A stretch of 40,717 nt of DNA, taken from the NCBI GenBank assembly GCA_903857685.1, contig CAIOFO010000090.1:1-40717 (forward strand). Direction: 5' to 3'. This DNA is from an uncultured Alphaproteobacteria bacterium (GTDB lineage Bacteria; Pseudomonadota; Alphaproteobacteria; Micropepsales; Micropepsaceae). Made by a program: the position numbers and the translations under genes. Positions 8,041 through 15,910 of this stretch are shown piece after piece. The notes under the pieces were generated by a model, which saw only the letters and a program-made list of their open reading frames with translations, ran no database searches and was not told the origin of the DNA. Within the stretch, counting starts at the first letter, position 1. Every line of letters starts with the position of its first letter.

Positions 8041-8697
8041 ATGCCGCTTTCGATCAACGACATCGCTCCCGATTTCACCGCCGCCTCCACCGAGGGGCCG
8101 CTGCATTTTTACGATTGGGCCGAGGGCAGCTGGGTGCTGTTTTTCTCGCACCCCAAGGATTTCACGCCGGTCTGCACCACCGAATTGGGCGCCGTCGCCA
8201 AGCTCAAGCCGGAATTCGACAAGCGCGGCGTCAAGGTGCTGGGCCTTTCGGTGGACCCGGTGGAGAACCATGCCAAATGGTCGGCCGACATCAAGGAGAC
8301 CCAGGGCATGGGTCCCAACTATCCCATGATCGGCGACACCGACCTGAAAGTGTCAAAGCTTTACGGCATGCTGCCCGCCGACACGGAAGGCACTTCCGAA
8401 GGCCGCACGCCGGCCAACAACGCCACGGTGCGCAATGTCTTCATCATCGGGCCGGACAAGCGGGTGAAACTGCTGCTGGTCTATCCCATGACCACCGGGC
8501 GCAACTTCGATGAAATTTTGCGGGTGATCGATTCCATGCAGCTCACCGCCAAGCACAAGGTGGCGACGCCGGCCGACTGGAAACAGGGCGGCGATGTCAT
8601 CATCACTGGCGCGGTCAGCGACGACGAAGCCAAGACGCTGTTCCCCGGCTACAAGACCCACAAGCCGTATCTGCGGACAACGGGACAGCCGAAGTAG
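8041..8697 (+). CDS. 1-Cys peroxiredoxin (Prx6 subfamily)
   Basis: A cytosolic thiol peroxidase of 218 residues that reduces hydrogen peroxide and alkyl hydroperoxides. The peroxidatic cysteine is C45 in FTPVCTTELG. There is no other cysteine in the protein, so it is of the 1-Cys type and needs an external reductant. The long C-terminal domain (from about residue 165, with GDVIITGAVSDDEAKTLFPG) is typical of the Prx6 subfamily. AGAGGA lies 8 bases before the ATG. It is divergent from btuB and convergent with the TSUP gene; no link with B12 uptake is implied by sequence. Confidence 0.93.
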   Translation: MPLSINDIAPDFTAASTEGPLHFYDWAEGSWVLFFSHPKDFTPVCTTELGAVAKLKPEFDKRGVKVLGLSVDPVENHAKWSADIKETQGMGPNYPMIGDTDLKVSKLYGMLPADTEGTSEGRTPANNATVRNVFIIGPDKRVKLLLVYPMTTGRNFDEILRVIDSMQLTAKHKVATPADWKQGGDVIITGAVSDDEAKTLFPGYKTHKPYLRTTGQPK

Positions 8698-8706
8698 AGA
8701 GGCTGC

Positions 8707-9456
8707 TTAGCTGCCCTGATGGGCGCGGACGAACAGTCCCACCGTCAGGGCGATGCCGATCAGCACCACCACGAGGCGCAGCGCCTTTTCATTGACCTTG
8801 TTGACCATCATGCCGCCGGCATAGCCGCCGCCCACCGCGCCTGCGCAGACCACCCCGGCCTGCAGCCAATGCACCTGGGGCGAGAAAACAAAGATCGCGA
8901 CCGCCGAGGCGTTTATCAGTACCGCCAGCACATTCTTGGTGCCGCCCGCCGCCCGGATCGCCAGGCCCGCCGAGCCCAGCGCCGCCAGCATCAGAAAACC
9001 GATGCCGCCGCCGAAATAGCCGCCATAGATCGCGATCACGAACTGGGCCAGCGCCGCGCCGCCCCGTCCCAGCCAGGGCCTGGCGCCTGCCTTGCGCGGC
9101 ACGAAGCTGCCATAGGCGAACAGCGCGGTGGCGAACAGCACCAGCCAGGGCACCATCGCGGCGAAGAAACTGGACGGCGTCACCAGCAGCAGCACCGCGC
9201 CCACCGCCCCGCCCGCCAGGCTGATGATCATCAGCGCCCGCAGCGAAAGGCCGGCGATGCCCGCCGCGCTCTTGCGCACGGTCAGGCCAGTGACCAGCTG
9301 GGCAGGAAACAGCGCGATGGTGGAAGTGATATTGGCGGCCCGCGCATCCATGCCGCTCAGCATCAGGAGCGGCAGGGTGATGAAAGTGCCGCCGCCGGCC
9401 AGTGCGTTCTGCAGCCCGGCCCACAAGGAGGCGGTGAAAAGGACCACCAGGATCAT
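8707..9456 (-). CDS. TSUP-family (TauE/SafE) membrane transporter
   Basis: A polytopic inner-membrane protein of about 249 residues of the TauE/SafE sulfite-exporter/TSUP family. The N-terminal half shows the family pattern ALAGGGTFITLPLL, followed by NITSTIALFPAQ; the second repeat has YGGYFGGGIGFLMLAALG and GGTKNVLAVLINASAV. About eight hydrophobic segments are visible. The substrate cannot be read from the sequence; relatives move sulfonates, sulfite or other small anions. The start is uncertain: the ATG at 9456 gives a natural first helix but has a weak SD, and a TTG at 9486 is in frame. Confidence 0.85.
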   Translation of the reverse strand: MILVVLFTASLWAGLQNALAGGGTFITLPLLMLSGMDARAANITSTIALFPAQLVTGLTVRKSAAGIAGLSLRALMIISLAGGAVGAVLLLVTPSSFFAAMVPWLVLFATALFAYGSFVPRKAGARPWLGRGGAALAQFVIAIYGGYFGGGIGFLMLAALGSAGLAIRAAGGTKNVLAVLINASAVAIFVFSPQVHWLQAGVVCAGAVGGGYAGGMMVNKVNEKALRLVVVLIGIALTVGLFVRAHQGS

Positions 9457-9502
9457 GCCAGCGGCATGGCATTTTGGGACGGCCAAGACAAGAGAGGCAA
9501 TG

Positions 9503-9934
9503 CTACATGCCGCCCCGCATGCTCATCATGCCATTGTCCATGCCCGTCGCATCCCCGAGCGGCTTCATGTTCTGCAAGGCATCCTGTGTGCGCTGGGCCT
9601 GCGCTGCCTGCTGGCGCTTGCCGGCATCCTGCGCCAGCGTCACGGCCAGTTTTGCGCGGGCCTGTGCCACGCCGTCCTGAAATTGCGCGCCCGTGATTTT
9701 TGCACCGTCCAGCTTTTTCGCCAGATCCAGGCGCGCAGCCGCGAACGTCCCGTAGCCCTGCACTTCATCCGGCGCGTCCTTGCGCAAGACCGCTTCATCG
9801 GCATCGTTGAGACAGGTCACGTACAGCGTCATCATGCCCGTCAGGCTGCATTTCGTCTGGGCGGATTTCAGGTCGGAATCCAGCGACGCGCATCCCGCCA
9901 GAATGAGCATGCCGGCCAGAACCAGATAGAGCAT
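9503..9934 (-). CDS. Small lipoprotein of unknown function
   Basis: A 143-residue protein with a lipoprotein signal: hydrophobic MLYLVLAGMLILAGC with the lipobox LAGC, so it should be lipid-anchored after cleavage before C15. The mature part has two further cysteines (near residues 29 and 41) that could form a disulfide, a helical Ala/Gln/Lys-rich middle, and a Met/Gly-rich tail ending MSMRGGM. GGGAGG lies 6 bases upstream of the ATG. I recognise no family. It is flanked on the same strand by the bicupin gene upstream and the TSUP gene downstream, with gaps of about 60 and 46 bases. Confidence 0.75.
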   Translation of the reverse strand: MLYLVLAGMLILAGCASLDSDLKSAQTKCSLTGMMTLYVTCLNDADEAVLRKDAPDEVQGYGTFAAARLDLAKKLDGAKITGAQFQDGVAQARAKLAVTLAQDAGKRQQAAQAQRTQDALQNMKPLGDATGMDNGMMSMRGGM

Positions 9935-9994
9935 GGCAGCCTCCCGGGCCGCAAGGCGGCCCTGGCCATGCTATCATGCGCTCAAGGGGCGAGA

Positions 9995-11137
9995 CTAGCT
10001 GTAGAGATAACCGACCGGCCTTGCGTCAGTCCGCAAAGGACGCAATTCCCTTTGCGTGATGATCTGGCCGGCCAGGCCATCCACTTCGTCCCTCTGCGCC
10101 GGCGTCCAGCTGCGCAGATTTTCCAGGCCGTTCAGGAGGCCCAACCGCAGGACCTGGGTATCTTCACCGACCCCAACCAGGTCGAGCGAATCTTTTCCGG
10201 CGGTGATCACATCGCCCGCCACCAGCGCATGGGTGGTTCCCGCATGATCCTTGAATTGCGCATGGCCGCGGATGACGCGGTACATGGCGACTTCGCTTTT
10301 CGCCAGGGCGCTCAAATCGCCCTTGCCGGAAGCACTCTTGGGCAGCAGCGATTGTTCGCGCGGGTCCGTCGCGATGATGTGACCGGTCACCAGATGGCCG
10401 CTGGGAATCTCGATTTCCAGATCGCGGATATAGACGGTCGTGTCCGATTTGATCGCGCCATCCGCCGGCAAGGGCTTGTAGAGCGCTCCCAGCGCCAGCG
10501 GGTCCTGGAGCCAGAAGCCGGCGCCGGCCGGCCGGTCATGCAGCGGATGGGTCCAGGCCGTCCGTGCTGTTTCGGCTTCACGGATCTGATCGTTGCCCAC
10601 AATGCTGGGATTGGGAAACGTCGTCGGATCATTCACGAAGGCTTCGAGAAACTTGCCGGAATAACCCATCGTCAGCGGATCGGGCACGACCGACTGCGGC
10701 GTGTTCAGATTGTCCTGCGTGGACATTCCCGACCAAGTGTAGAAAAGCTGGCGGTGCACGATGGCGCTCTGCAGCATCACCGCGCCGGGTCCGACATAAA
10801 ACATGCTGCCATCGTAATCGAAGGCGAAAACGCCGGACGTCACCAGAACAAACTGAAAGCCGCCCGGCGGTAGATGCAGATGAAAATCGGTGGGGCCCGT
10901 GTCCGGCCGATGGATCGGCAGATTGGTCGCCACCTCGTGCAGCAGGAATGCCTCGTTGTTGGCGTGAAATCCGTTGTCGGCGCGGCTGTAGAGGGCTTGC
11001 GGGCGATAGGTAGCCTTGTACTGCGCGCCCTGCTGGCGGTCGATGGCGACGAATTTCTGCCTGTTCAGGCGAATAGGTTCACCACCCGGATGAATCAAGC
11101 CGGCCAATTGGGGACCAACCGCTACGTGCTTCGTCAT
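9995..11137 (-). CDS. Bicupin-like protein of unknown function
   Basis: A protein of about 380 residues with two cupin-like beta-barrel regions. The first (about 70-140) contains FHLHLPPGGFQF and a second strand set ending with AIVHRQLFY. The second (about 245-345) contains HLVTGHIIATD and MYRVIRGHAQFKDHAG followed by a GDV turn. Histidines in both could bind a metal as in cupin dioxygenases or isomerases, but I cannot assign a reaction. No signal peptide is seen. The start at 11137 is chosen for GGGAAG six bases upstream; an ATG at 11149 is in frame. It stands alone between the lipoprotein gene and a small upstream ORF. Confidence 0.7.
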   Translation of the reverse strand: MTKHVAVGPQLAGLIHPGGEPIRLNRQKFVAIDRQQGAQYKATYRPQALYSRADNGFHANNEAFLLHEVATNLPIHRPDTGPTDFHLHLPPGGFQFVLVTSGVFAFDYDGSMFYVGPGAVMLQSAIVHRQLFYTWSGMSTQDNLNTPQSVVPDPLTMGYSGKFLEAFVNDPTTFPNPSIVGNDQIREAETARTAWTHPLHDRPAGAGFWLQDPLALGALYKPLPADGAIKSDTTVYIRDLEIEIPSGHLVTGHIIATDPREQSLLPKSASGKGDLSALAKSEVAMYRVIRGHAQFKDHAGTTHALVAGDVITAGKDSLDLVGVGEDTQVLRLGLLNGLENLRSWTPAQRDEVDGLAGQIITQRELRPLRTDARPVGYLYS

Positions 11138-11189
11138 TATGCTTCCCATCAAGGCAGGACATCGGCCCAGGCAGAGGCGAGCCGTCTCC

Positions 11190-11396
11190 TCACGGGTCTT
11201 GCTCACCTGTCGAATGCGTCATGAAGGTCCTGGAATTGGCAATAACCAGCGCAATGCCGTTCCAGAAGGCCGCGCTGACGGCATCGCCGACTTTCGCATT
11301 CTCGGCTGCGAATTGCCGGATCAGGAGCGAAGCCTCATCGCCATAAAGCCTTTGAAGGCCTTCGGCCAAACTTACAATGCTATCGGTGGGCGTCAG
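11190..11396 (-). CDS. Possible small protein, about 68 residues, start uncertain
   Basis: The last ~68 codons of a longer open frame read like a real small helical protein (segments SIVSLAEGLQRLYGDEASLL, AAENAKVGDAVSAAFWNGIA), whereas the frame upstream looks like noise. No ATG or GTG lies at the junction. The only well placed signal is GGGAGG five bases before a CTG at 11396. A TTG further upstream is possible but lacks an SD. The pattern, with GD and a late W followed by a hydrophobic helix, resembles small uncharacterised alphaproteobacterial proteins. No function can be given. The 233 bases upstream (11397-11629) hold nothing else that I can support. Confidence 0.4.
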   Translation of the reverse strand: MTPTDSIVSLAEGLQRLYGDEASLLIRQFAAENAKVGDAVSAAFWNGIALVIANSRTFMTHSTGEQDP

Positions 11397-11629
11397 AGGA
11401 CCCTCCCGACGCGTGCAAGAAAGTGTCTCGCCCCAGCATGCCCTGCATCCCAAATTGTGCAATGCACAAGCATTGTTCCCCCTAAAAAACGGGGCGTCAA
11501 GGAGAAATTGGTGCGACGCAACATGCAATGGCGGGTTTTTCCTGGGGACAGATACGGCCCTAAATCGCGCCCCGGACCAGCATGATCGCGCCCGGATTTT
11601 TTCAATAGAACCGGGATCCGCCGGCAGCA

Positions 11630-11779
11630 TTAGTGGCGCTTGAAGTACTGCACGTCTTTTTCGTGCTTTTCGGCGGCCTTGTGGCTCTTGAAGGTGCCGA
11701 GATTGCGGCGCTTGCCCGTCTTGGGATTTTTCTTGCGCGAATAAAGCCGGTATTCGCCGGATGGCAGTTTGCGGATCAT
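11630..11779 (-). CDS. Conserved small basic protein, 49 residues
   Basis: A 49-residue, Lys/Arg-rich protein beginning MIRKLPSGEYRLYSRK and ending EKDVQYFKRH. I recognise this as a small uncharacterised protein seen in many Alphaproteobacteria; its role is not known to me. GGAG lies six bases before the ATG, and the start overlaps the stop of the GFA-family gene upstream (TGATG), so the two are probably co-translated. An ATG at 11791 is in frame but has no SD. The high charge and the pattern GKRRNLGTFKSHKAAEKHE suggest a nucleic-acid or ribosome contact, which is inference only. Confidence 0.75.
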   Translation of the reverse strand: MIRKLPSGEYRLYSRKKNPKTGKRRNLGTFKSHKAAEKHEKDVQYFKRH

Positions 11780-12270
11780 CAGTCGCTCCATAATCCGTGG
11801 CTGCGATGCCAGTCCTCGATCGAGAGCCTGGGATATTCCTGGAAACGCGCATCGCCGCGGCCGAATTCCGCCTTCACCCAGGACGGCTTGTATTTCAGCA
11901 TCAGGTGCACCTTGGACGGCGGCCTGGGCAGCCTGCTGTCGATCGCCGAGGCGAAGGGATGCACCAGCTCGGGCCACTCGGGATCATAAAGCCAGAGCGC
12001 GGCGGCGCATTTCGAACAGAAATGGCGCTGGCCCCGGCTTTTCTCGCAATGGCGGCCCTCTTTGATTTCGGCATGGAAAATCCGGATGGCTTTCCTGCCC
12101 CGGACTTTCAGGCTTTTGCTGTCGCCCATCAGGTTGATGGCGAAGCCGCCGCCCCCCGCCGTCTTGCGGCAGATCGAGCAATAGCAAAGCTGGTAGGGAT
12201 AGGGCGTGTGGCTGGTGACTGAGAATGCCACCGTCCCGCAGCGGCAGGAGCCTTCCAGTTTCCAGGCCAT
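11779..12270 (-). CDS. GFA-family (glutathione-dependent formaldehyde-activating-like) zinc protein
   Basis: A 163-residue cytosolic protein of the GFA/CENP-V fold. Zinc-site cysteines are arranged as in the family: C9 and C11 in GSCRCGTV, C29/C31/C34 in CYCSICRK, and C85/C88 in HFCSKC. Relatives include S-(hydroxymethyl)glutathione synthase, but most members have no proven enzymatic role, so only the family is called. AAGGA lies about nine bases before the ATG. It overlaps the downstream 49-residue gene and is divergent from the alcohol dehydrogenase at 12405. Formaldehyde detoxification by the pair is tempting but not shown. Confidence 0.85.
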   Translation of the reverse strand: MAWKLEGSCRCGTVAFSVTSHTPYPYQLCYCSICRKTAGGGGFAINLMGDSKSLKVRGRKAIRIFHAEIKEGRHCEKSRGQRHFCSKCAAALWLYDPEWPELVHPFASAIDSRLPRPPSKVHLMLKYKPSWVKAEFGRGDARFQEYPRLSIEDWHRSHGLWSD

Positions 12271-12404
12271 GGGGGTTGTCCTTCCCGGTCTTGCCCCTCG
12301 ACAACGCGCGAAAAGCCCGTGCTTTCCGCCGCAAATTCGGGTTTGTTTCCGGGCGGCGCGCTCCCTATTCTCCGCCGCCGCCCTCTTTACGAAAGCCCGC
12401 AATA

Positions 12405-13469
12405 ATGGAAGTTCGCGCCTACGCCGTAAAGGACGCCAAATCCCCCCTCGCCCCCTTCAAGGTCGAGCGCCGGGAACCGGGCCCGCACGACGTGCAGATC
12501 CAGATTCTCTATGCCGGCATCTGCCATTCCGACCTGCACCAGGCGCGCGATGACTGGGGCCGCTCCATCTATCCCATGGTGCCGGGCCACGAGATCATCG
12601 GCCGCGTCGTCAAGGTCGGCGATCAGGTGAAAAAGCTGAAGGCGGGCGACATCGCCGGCGTCGGCTGCATGGTCGACAGCTGCCGCGAATGTTCCGCCTG
12701 CCAGGCCGACCAGGAGCAGATGTGCGAAAAAGGCGGCGCGACCTGGACCTATAACGGCCGGGAGCGCGTCAGCGGCCTGCCCACCGGCGCGCCCACCTAT
12801 GGCGGCTATTGCGAACAGATCGTGGTCGAGGAACGCTTCACCGTGAAGGTGCCCGAAAGCCTGGACCTGAAAGCGGCCGCGCCGCTGCTTTGCGCCGGCA
12901 TCACCACCTATTCGCCCTTGCGCCAGTGGAAGGTGGGGCCGGGACAGAAGGTGGGCGTGATCGGGCTCGGCGGCCTGGGCCATATGGGCATCAAGTTCGC
13001 CAAGGCGTTCGGCGCGCATGTGGTGATGATCACCACCTCGCCCGACAAGGGCAAGGATGCCACGCGGCTGGGCGCCGACGAAGTGCTGCTGTCGCGCGAC
13101 GAGGCCACGATGGCGGCCCATGGTGGCAGTTTCGATTTCCTGCTCAACACCATTCCGGTCGGCCATGACGTCAATCCCTATATGCGGCTCTTGAAGCGCT
13201 ACAGCACCATGGTGATGGTGGGGGTTCTGACGCCGATGGAACTGAGCGGCGGCAGCGTGATTGCCGGGCGCAAGAGCATTGCCGGCTCCAGCATCGGCGG
13301 CATGGCCGAAACGCAGGAGATGATTGACTTCTGCGCCAAACACAACATCGTCAGCGATATCGAGATGATCAATATCCAGTCGGTCAATGAAGCCTATGAG
13401 CGGATGCTGAAGAACGACGTGAAATACCGCTTCGTGATCGACATCGCCAGTTTGAGGAGCGCGGCATGA
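12405..13469 (+). CDS. Zinc-dependent NAD(P) alcohol dehydrogenase (cinnamyl/YahK type)
   Basis: A 354-residue medium-chain dehydrogenase that oxidises alcohols or reduces aldehydes in the cytosol. Catalytic zinc ligands are C40 (in GICHSDLH) and H62 (in PGHEIIG), with a third cysteine in PLLCAGIT. Four structural-zinc cysteines C93, C96, C99 and C107 are present. The cofactor loop is GLGGLGHMG. The overall pattern fits the aldehyde-reductase/cinnamyl alcohol dehydrogenase branch rather than class III formaldehyde dehydrogenase. Start at 12405 is chosen by homology; the SD is weak. Its stop overlaps the start of a 59-residue gene. Confidence 0.92.
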   Translation: MEVRAYAVKDAKSPLAPFKVERREPGPHDVQIQILYAGICHSDLHQARDDWGRSIYPMVPGHEIIGRVVKVGDQVKKLKAGDIAGVGCMVDSCRECSACQADQEQMCEKGGATWTYNGRERVSGLPTGAPTYGGYCEQIVVEERFTVKVPESLDLKAAAPLLCAGITTYSPLRQWKVGPGQKVGVIGLGGLGHMGIKFAKAFGAHVVMITTSPDKGKDATRLGADEVLLSRDEATMAAHGGSFDFLLNTIPVGHDVNPYMRLLKRYSTMVMVGVLTPMELSGGSVIAGRKSIAGSSIGGMAETQEMIDFCAKHNIVSDIEMINIQSVNEAYERMLKNDVKYRFVIDIASLRSAA

Positions 13470-13645
13470 CAAATGAAGCGGAAGTCTTGGCGGCGCTGGA
13501 AAAGCCGCTGGCGGTTTATGCCTTGCAGCAGCGGGTCGATCCCAGCAGCAAGAGCACCGATGCCCTGCAGGACCTCTTGATGCGCATGCGGGCGGCCGGA
13601 AAGGTCAAGTTCGACATCAAGACCGGCAAATGGAGCAGGGCCTGA
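13466..13645 (+). CDS. Small protein of 59 residues coupled to the alcohol dehydrogenase
   Basis: The frame begins with an ATG that overlaps the dehydrogenase stop (ATGA) and reads MTNEAEVLAALEKPLAVYA to WSRA before TGA. The composition is balanced, with two predicted helices (VLAALEKPLAVYALQQRV; TDALQDLLMRMRAAG) and a beta hairpin (KVKFDIKTGKW). That pattern resembles a minimal winged-helix, but I recognise no family. The tight overlap argues for real translation. It may be a regulator or partner of the dehydrogenase; this is inference. Confidence 0.6.
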   Translation: MTNEAEVLAALEKPLAVYALQQRVDPSSKSTDALQDLLMRMRAAGKVKFDIKTGKWSRA

Positions 13646-13713
13646 AATTTCAGGCCTCTGTGTCCCTTGCAAATTTCCCTTGCCCCGCCTGCCGCCCTTG
13701 ACCGGGGGGCCGA

Positions 13714-13736
13714 AGCGCGCCCACTCTGGGCGCGTT
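13714..13736 (+). terminator. Possible terminator after the dehydrogenase pair
   Basis: A GC-rich hairpin AGCGCGCCC-ACTCT-GGGCGCGTT (9 bp with one G-U pair, 5-base loop) follows the 59-residue gene and is followed only by CTTG, so the T-tract is short. It lies 24 bases before the HiPIP start and could separate the two transcripts. Confidence 0.35.
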
Positions 13737-13759
13737 CTTGAAACCGGGGACGCGGGGCA

Positions 13760-14032
13760 ATGGCGGCTGGAGACAAAGAAGGCAGCGGCATCTATCGCCG
13801 TCAATTCCTGCGGTGCGGATTGACCGGCACGTTGACAGCGCTTGCGGGACTGGCCGTGCGACCGGCCCGGGCGCAGGATTTTCCCAAAGCGACCAAGGAA
13901 CAGGCGAGCTACCAGGACCGGGTTGACAGCCAGACCTGCGCGCAGTGCACGCTGTTCCTGCCGCCGGATGACTGCAAGGTCGTGCAGGGGCCGGTCAGCG
14001 AAACCGGCACCTGCGTTTATTTCACCCAGTGA
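13760..14032 (+). CDS. Tat-exported high-potential iron-sulfur protein (HiPIP)
   Basis: A 90-residue precursor. A twin-arginine motif (RRQFLRCG, R13-R14) is followed by a hydrophobic stretch and the cleavage region RPARAQD, so the folded protein should be exported by Tat. The mature ~51 residues carry four cysteines spaced C60-x2-C63-x8-C72-x12-C85 and end in TGTCVYF, which is the HiPIP [4Fe-4S] pattern. HiPIPs carry single electrons in the periplasm. The partner is unknown; no cytochrome or respiratory gene is nearby. It is convergent with the metallo-beta-lactamase-fold gene. Confidence 0.85.
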   Translation: MAAGDKEGSGIYRRQFLRCGLTGTLTALAGLAVRPARAQDFPKATKEQASYQDRVDSQTCAQCTLFLPPDDCKVVQGPVSETGTCVYFTQ

Positions 14033-14070
14033 GAAGCCACGCCTGAAGGCGTCTGCGTGTGCCTCGCCCT

Positions 14071-15096
14071 TTATTCTATGACGGTTCCCGGCGGTATCGG
14101 GATATTCCAGGCATTGTCCTCGGGCGACCGGGCTTCGGCCCCGACCGTGCAGGTGTGGACGATGTCGTAATAGCGATCCACATAGGCCGGGCCGACCACA
14201 AACGGGTTCGGATCGCCGGGCTTGCGGGCACGGACGGCGGCCAGGCGCGGCAGCACATCGGCCGCGAAGACATGGGTGTTGTAATACCCCACCGCCTTGG
14301 CGTCGGCGCTGATCTTCTTGAAGCGCTGGATGGACTTGTCATAGGCCAGCAGACCGGAGGCCTGATCGTTGGGCTCCAGATTGGGCGGCAGTGCCGCCAT
14401 GCCCAGCAGCGAGATGGGATATACCTTGCCGCCTTCCCGCGCCGGCAGGATGGCGGAGACCGCGCCGAGCGTGTGTCCGGGCGTGACATAGAGCTTGATC
14501 GTGTCATCGCCCAGTTTCAGGGTCTGGCCGTCCACCACGTCGAAGTCGTGATGGGGGAGCTTGCTGTCGGCGGCCGGCTTCACGAAGATGGTCCAGTCTT
14601 CCTTGCTGAGCGCAACCTTCGCGCCATAGGTGCGCTGCCAATATTCGGCCCCGCCGAAATGATCGACATGGCCGTGCGTGCCGATGACATATTTGACCTG
14701 CTTGGGATCAAGACCCAGCTTGACCAGGCCCGGCACGACGAAATCGCGCGCCTCGGCCTCGCTCTGGCCGCCATCGAACAGGATAATGCCGCCGCTGGTG
14801 GTGAAGGCCAGCACGCCGACGAATTGCGAGCTGATGGAATAAAGATTGTCGAACAGCATGGTCGGCTCGACCCGGATCTTGGAGCCATTTTCCAGCGCAT
14901 TGCGGATGACGAAGCCCGCATGCGGCTTGCACAGGAACAGCGGCATCGCCTTGGCATCGGCGCCCGCGATCTTGGTGGCGGCCTGAAGCTGCGCCGCTGC
15001 CTTGGGCGGTTCGTCCGCGACAGCGGGGACCGCAAAAACGCCTGCCATGAGCAAGGCTATCAGCCGGCCTGTTTTCATCGTCTTGCACTCCATCAT
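14071..15096 (-). CDS. Secreted metallo-beta-lactamase-fold hydrolase (subclass B3-like)
   Basis: A protein of about 341 residues with a signal peptide (hydrophobic RLIALLMAGVFAVPAVA). The metal motif HGHVDH at 141-146, H208 in PGHTLG and H275 in the C-terminal part give the zinc-ligand set of the MBL fold, in the order of subclass B3 enzymes. Strands such as GGIILFDGGQSE also fit. The true substrate is unknown: B3-like folds include beta-lactamases, lactonases and other hydrolases, so antibiotic resistance should not be assumed. The start at 15096 is chosen for GGGAGG seven bases upstream; an ATG at 15078 would give a shorter signal peptide. Confidence 0.85.
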   Translation of the reverse strand: MMECKTMKTGRLIALLMAGVFAVPAVADEPPKAAAQLQAATKIAGADAKAMPLFLCKPHAGFVIRNALENGSKIRVEPTMLFDNLYSISSQFVGVLAFTTSGGIILFDGGQSEAEARDFVVPGLVKLGLDPKQVKYVIGTHGHVDHFGGAEYWQRTYGAKVALSKEDWTIFVKPAADSKLPHHDFDVVDGQTLKLGDDTIKLYVTPGHTLGAVSAILPAREGGKVYPISLLGMAALPPNLEPNDQASGLLAYDKSIQRFKKISADAKAVGYYNTHVFAADVLPRLAAVRARKPGDPNPFVVGPAYVDRYYDIVHTCTVGAEARSPEDNAWNIPIPPGTVIE

Positions 15097-15319
15097 TTGG
15101 GCCCTCCCCAGGGTGAGCAGCCAGCCATTTCGCACGCGCGCGCTGGGCTTGATCTCGGGACGCGACAGGAAAAAATCTATTCTCTAGTGAAATGGTAGTG
15201 TATTTTCCGGGTCAGGGGAAGAGCGCTGCCCGGCGAAAATATCACGGCCGCACCGTGTCGCGGCTGACACAGAGATGTGCTAGAAAGAAATTTATCAACT
15301 TCAATGTCTTAGGCCGCCG

Positions 15320-15910
15320 ATGATCCTGCTGATCGATAACTACGACTCCTTTACGTACAACCTCTTTCATTTCCTGGGGGAGCTGGGTGCGGAAGTGCGG
15401 GTGGAGCGCAATGATGCGCTGACCGCCGCCGAGGCGCTGGCCCTGAAGCCGGAAGGCATCGTACTGTCGCCGGGGCCCTGCACCCCCAATGAGGCGGGCA
15501 TCTGCCTTGAGGTGATCGAAAAAGCGGGCGGCACGGTGCCGATCCTGGGCGTCTGCCTGGGGCACCAGGCCATCGGCCAGGTCTATGGCGGCAGCATCGT
15601 GCGCGCGCCCGAGCCGATGCACGGCAAGCTGAGCAAGATCCGCCACACCGGCAAAAGCGTGTTCCGCGGCCTGAACAATGATTTTTCCGCCACCCGCTAT
15701 CATTCCCTGACCATCGCGCCCGAAAGCATGCCGGCGGCGCTGGAAGTCACCGCCCGCTCCGACGACGGCGTGATCCAGGGCGTGATGCACAAATCCCATC
15801 CCGTGCACGGGGTGCAGTTTCATCCCGAAAGCATCGCCAGCGAAAACGGCCATGCCATGCTGCAGAATTTCCTCACCATCGCCCGCACCTTCGACAAGCA
15901 GCCGGCATGA
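15320..15910 (+). CDS. trpG: Anthranilate synthase component II (glutamine amidotransferase)
   Basis: A 196-residue class I glutamine amidotransferase that supplies ammonia to anthranilate synthase TrpE for tryptophan synthesis; it may also serve p-aminobenzoate synthase. The nucleophile is C79 in LGVCLGHQ, and the His-Glu pair of the triad is H168/E170 in GVQFHPES. The start MILLIDNYDSFTYN is the family start. It opens the trpGDC operon; the stop overlaps trpD as ATGA. trpE is not in the window. The 223-base leader upstream (15097-15319) shows no clear attenuator or confident promoter. Confidence 0.96.
   Translation: MILLIDNYDSFTYNLFHFLGELGAEVRVERNDALTAAEALALKPEGIVLSPGPCTPNEAGICLEVIEKAGGTVPILGVCLGHQAIGQVYGGSIVRAPEPMHGKLSKIRHTGKSVFRGLNNDFSATRYHSLTIAPESMPAALEVTARSDDGVIQGVMHKSHPVHGVQFHPESIASENGHAMLQNFLTIARTFDKQPA

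Noticed and set aside
11397-11852. Upstream part of the 220-codon minus-strand frame over 11190-11852
   Set aside because: It crosses the 49-residue gene and the GFA gene in another frame and has noise-like composition; only the last ~68 codons look coding.
14039-14052. Hairpin ACGCC-TGAA-GGCGT between the HiPIP and MBL genes as a terminator
   Set aside because: The stem is only 5 bp and no T-run follows closely on either strand.
14071-15096. Antibiotic-resistance beta-lactamase
   Set aside because: The zinc ligands show an MBL fold of B3 type, but that fold has many substrates and nothing in the context supports resistance.
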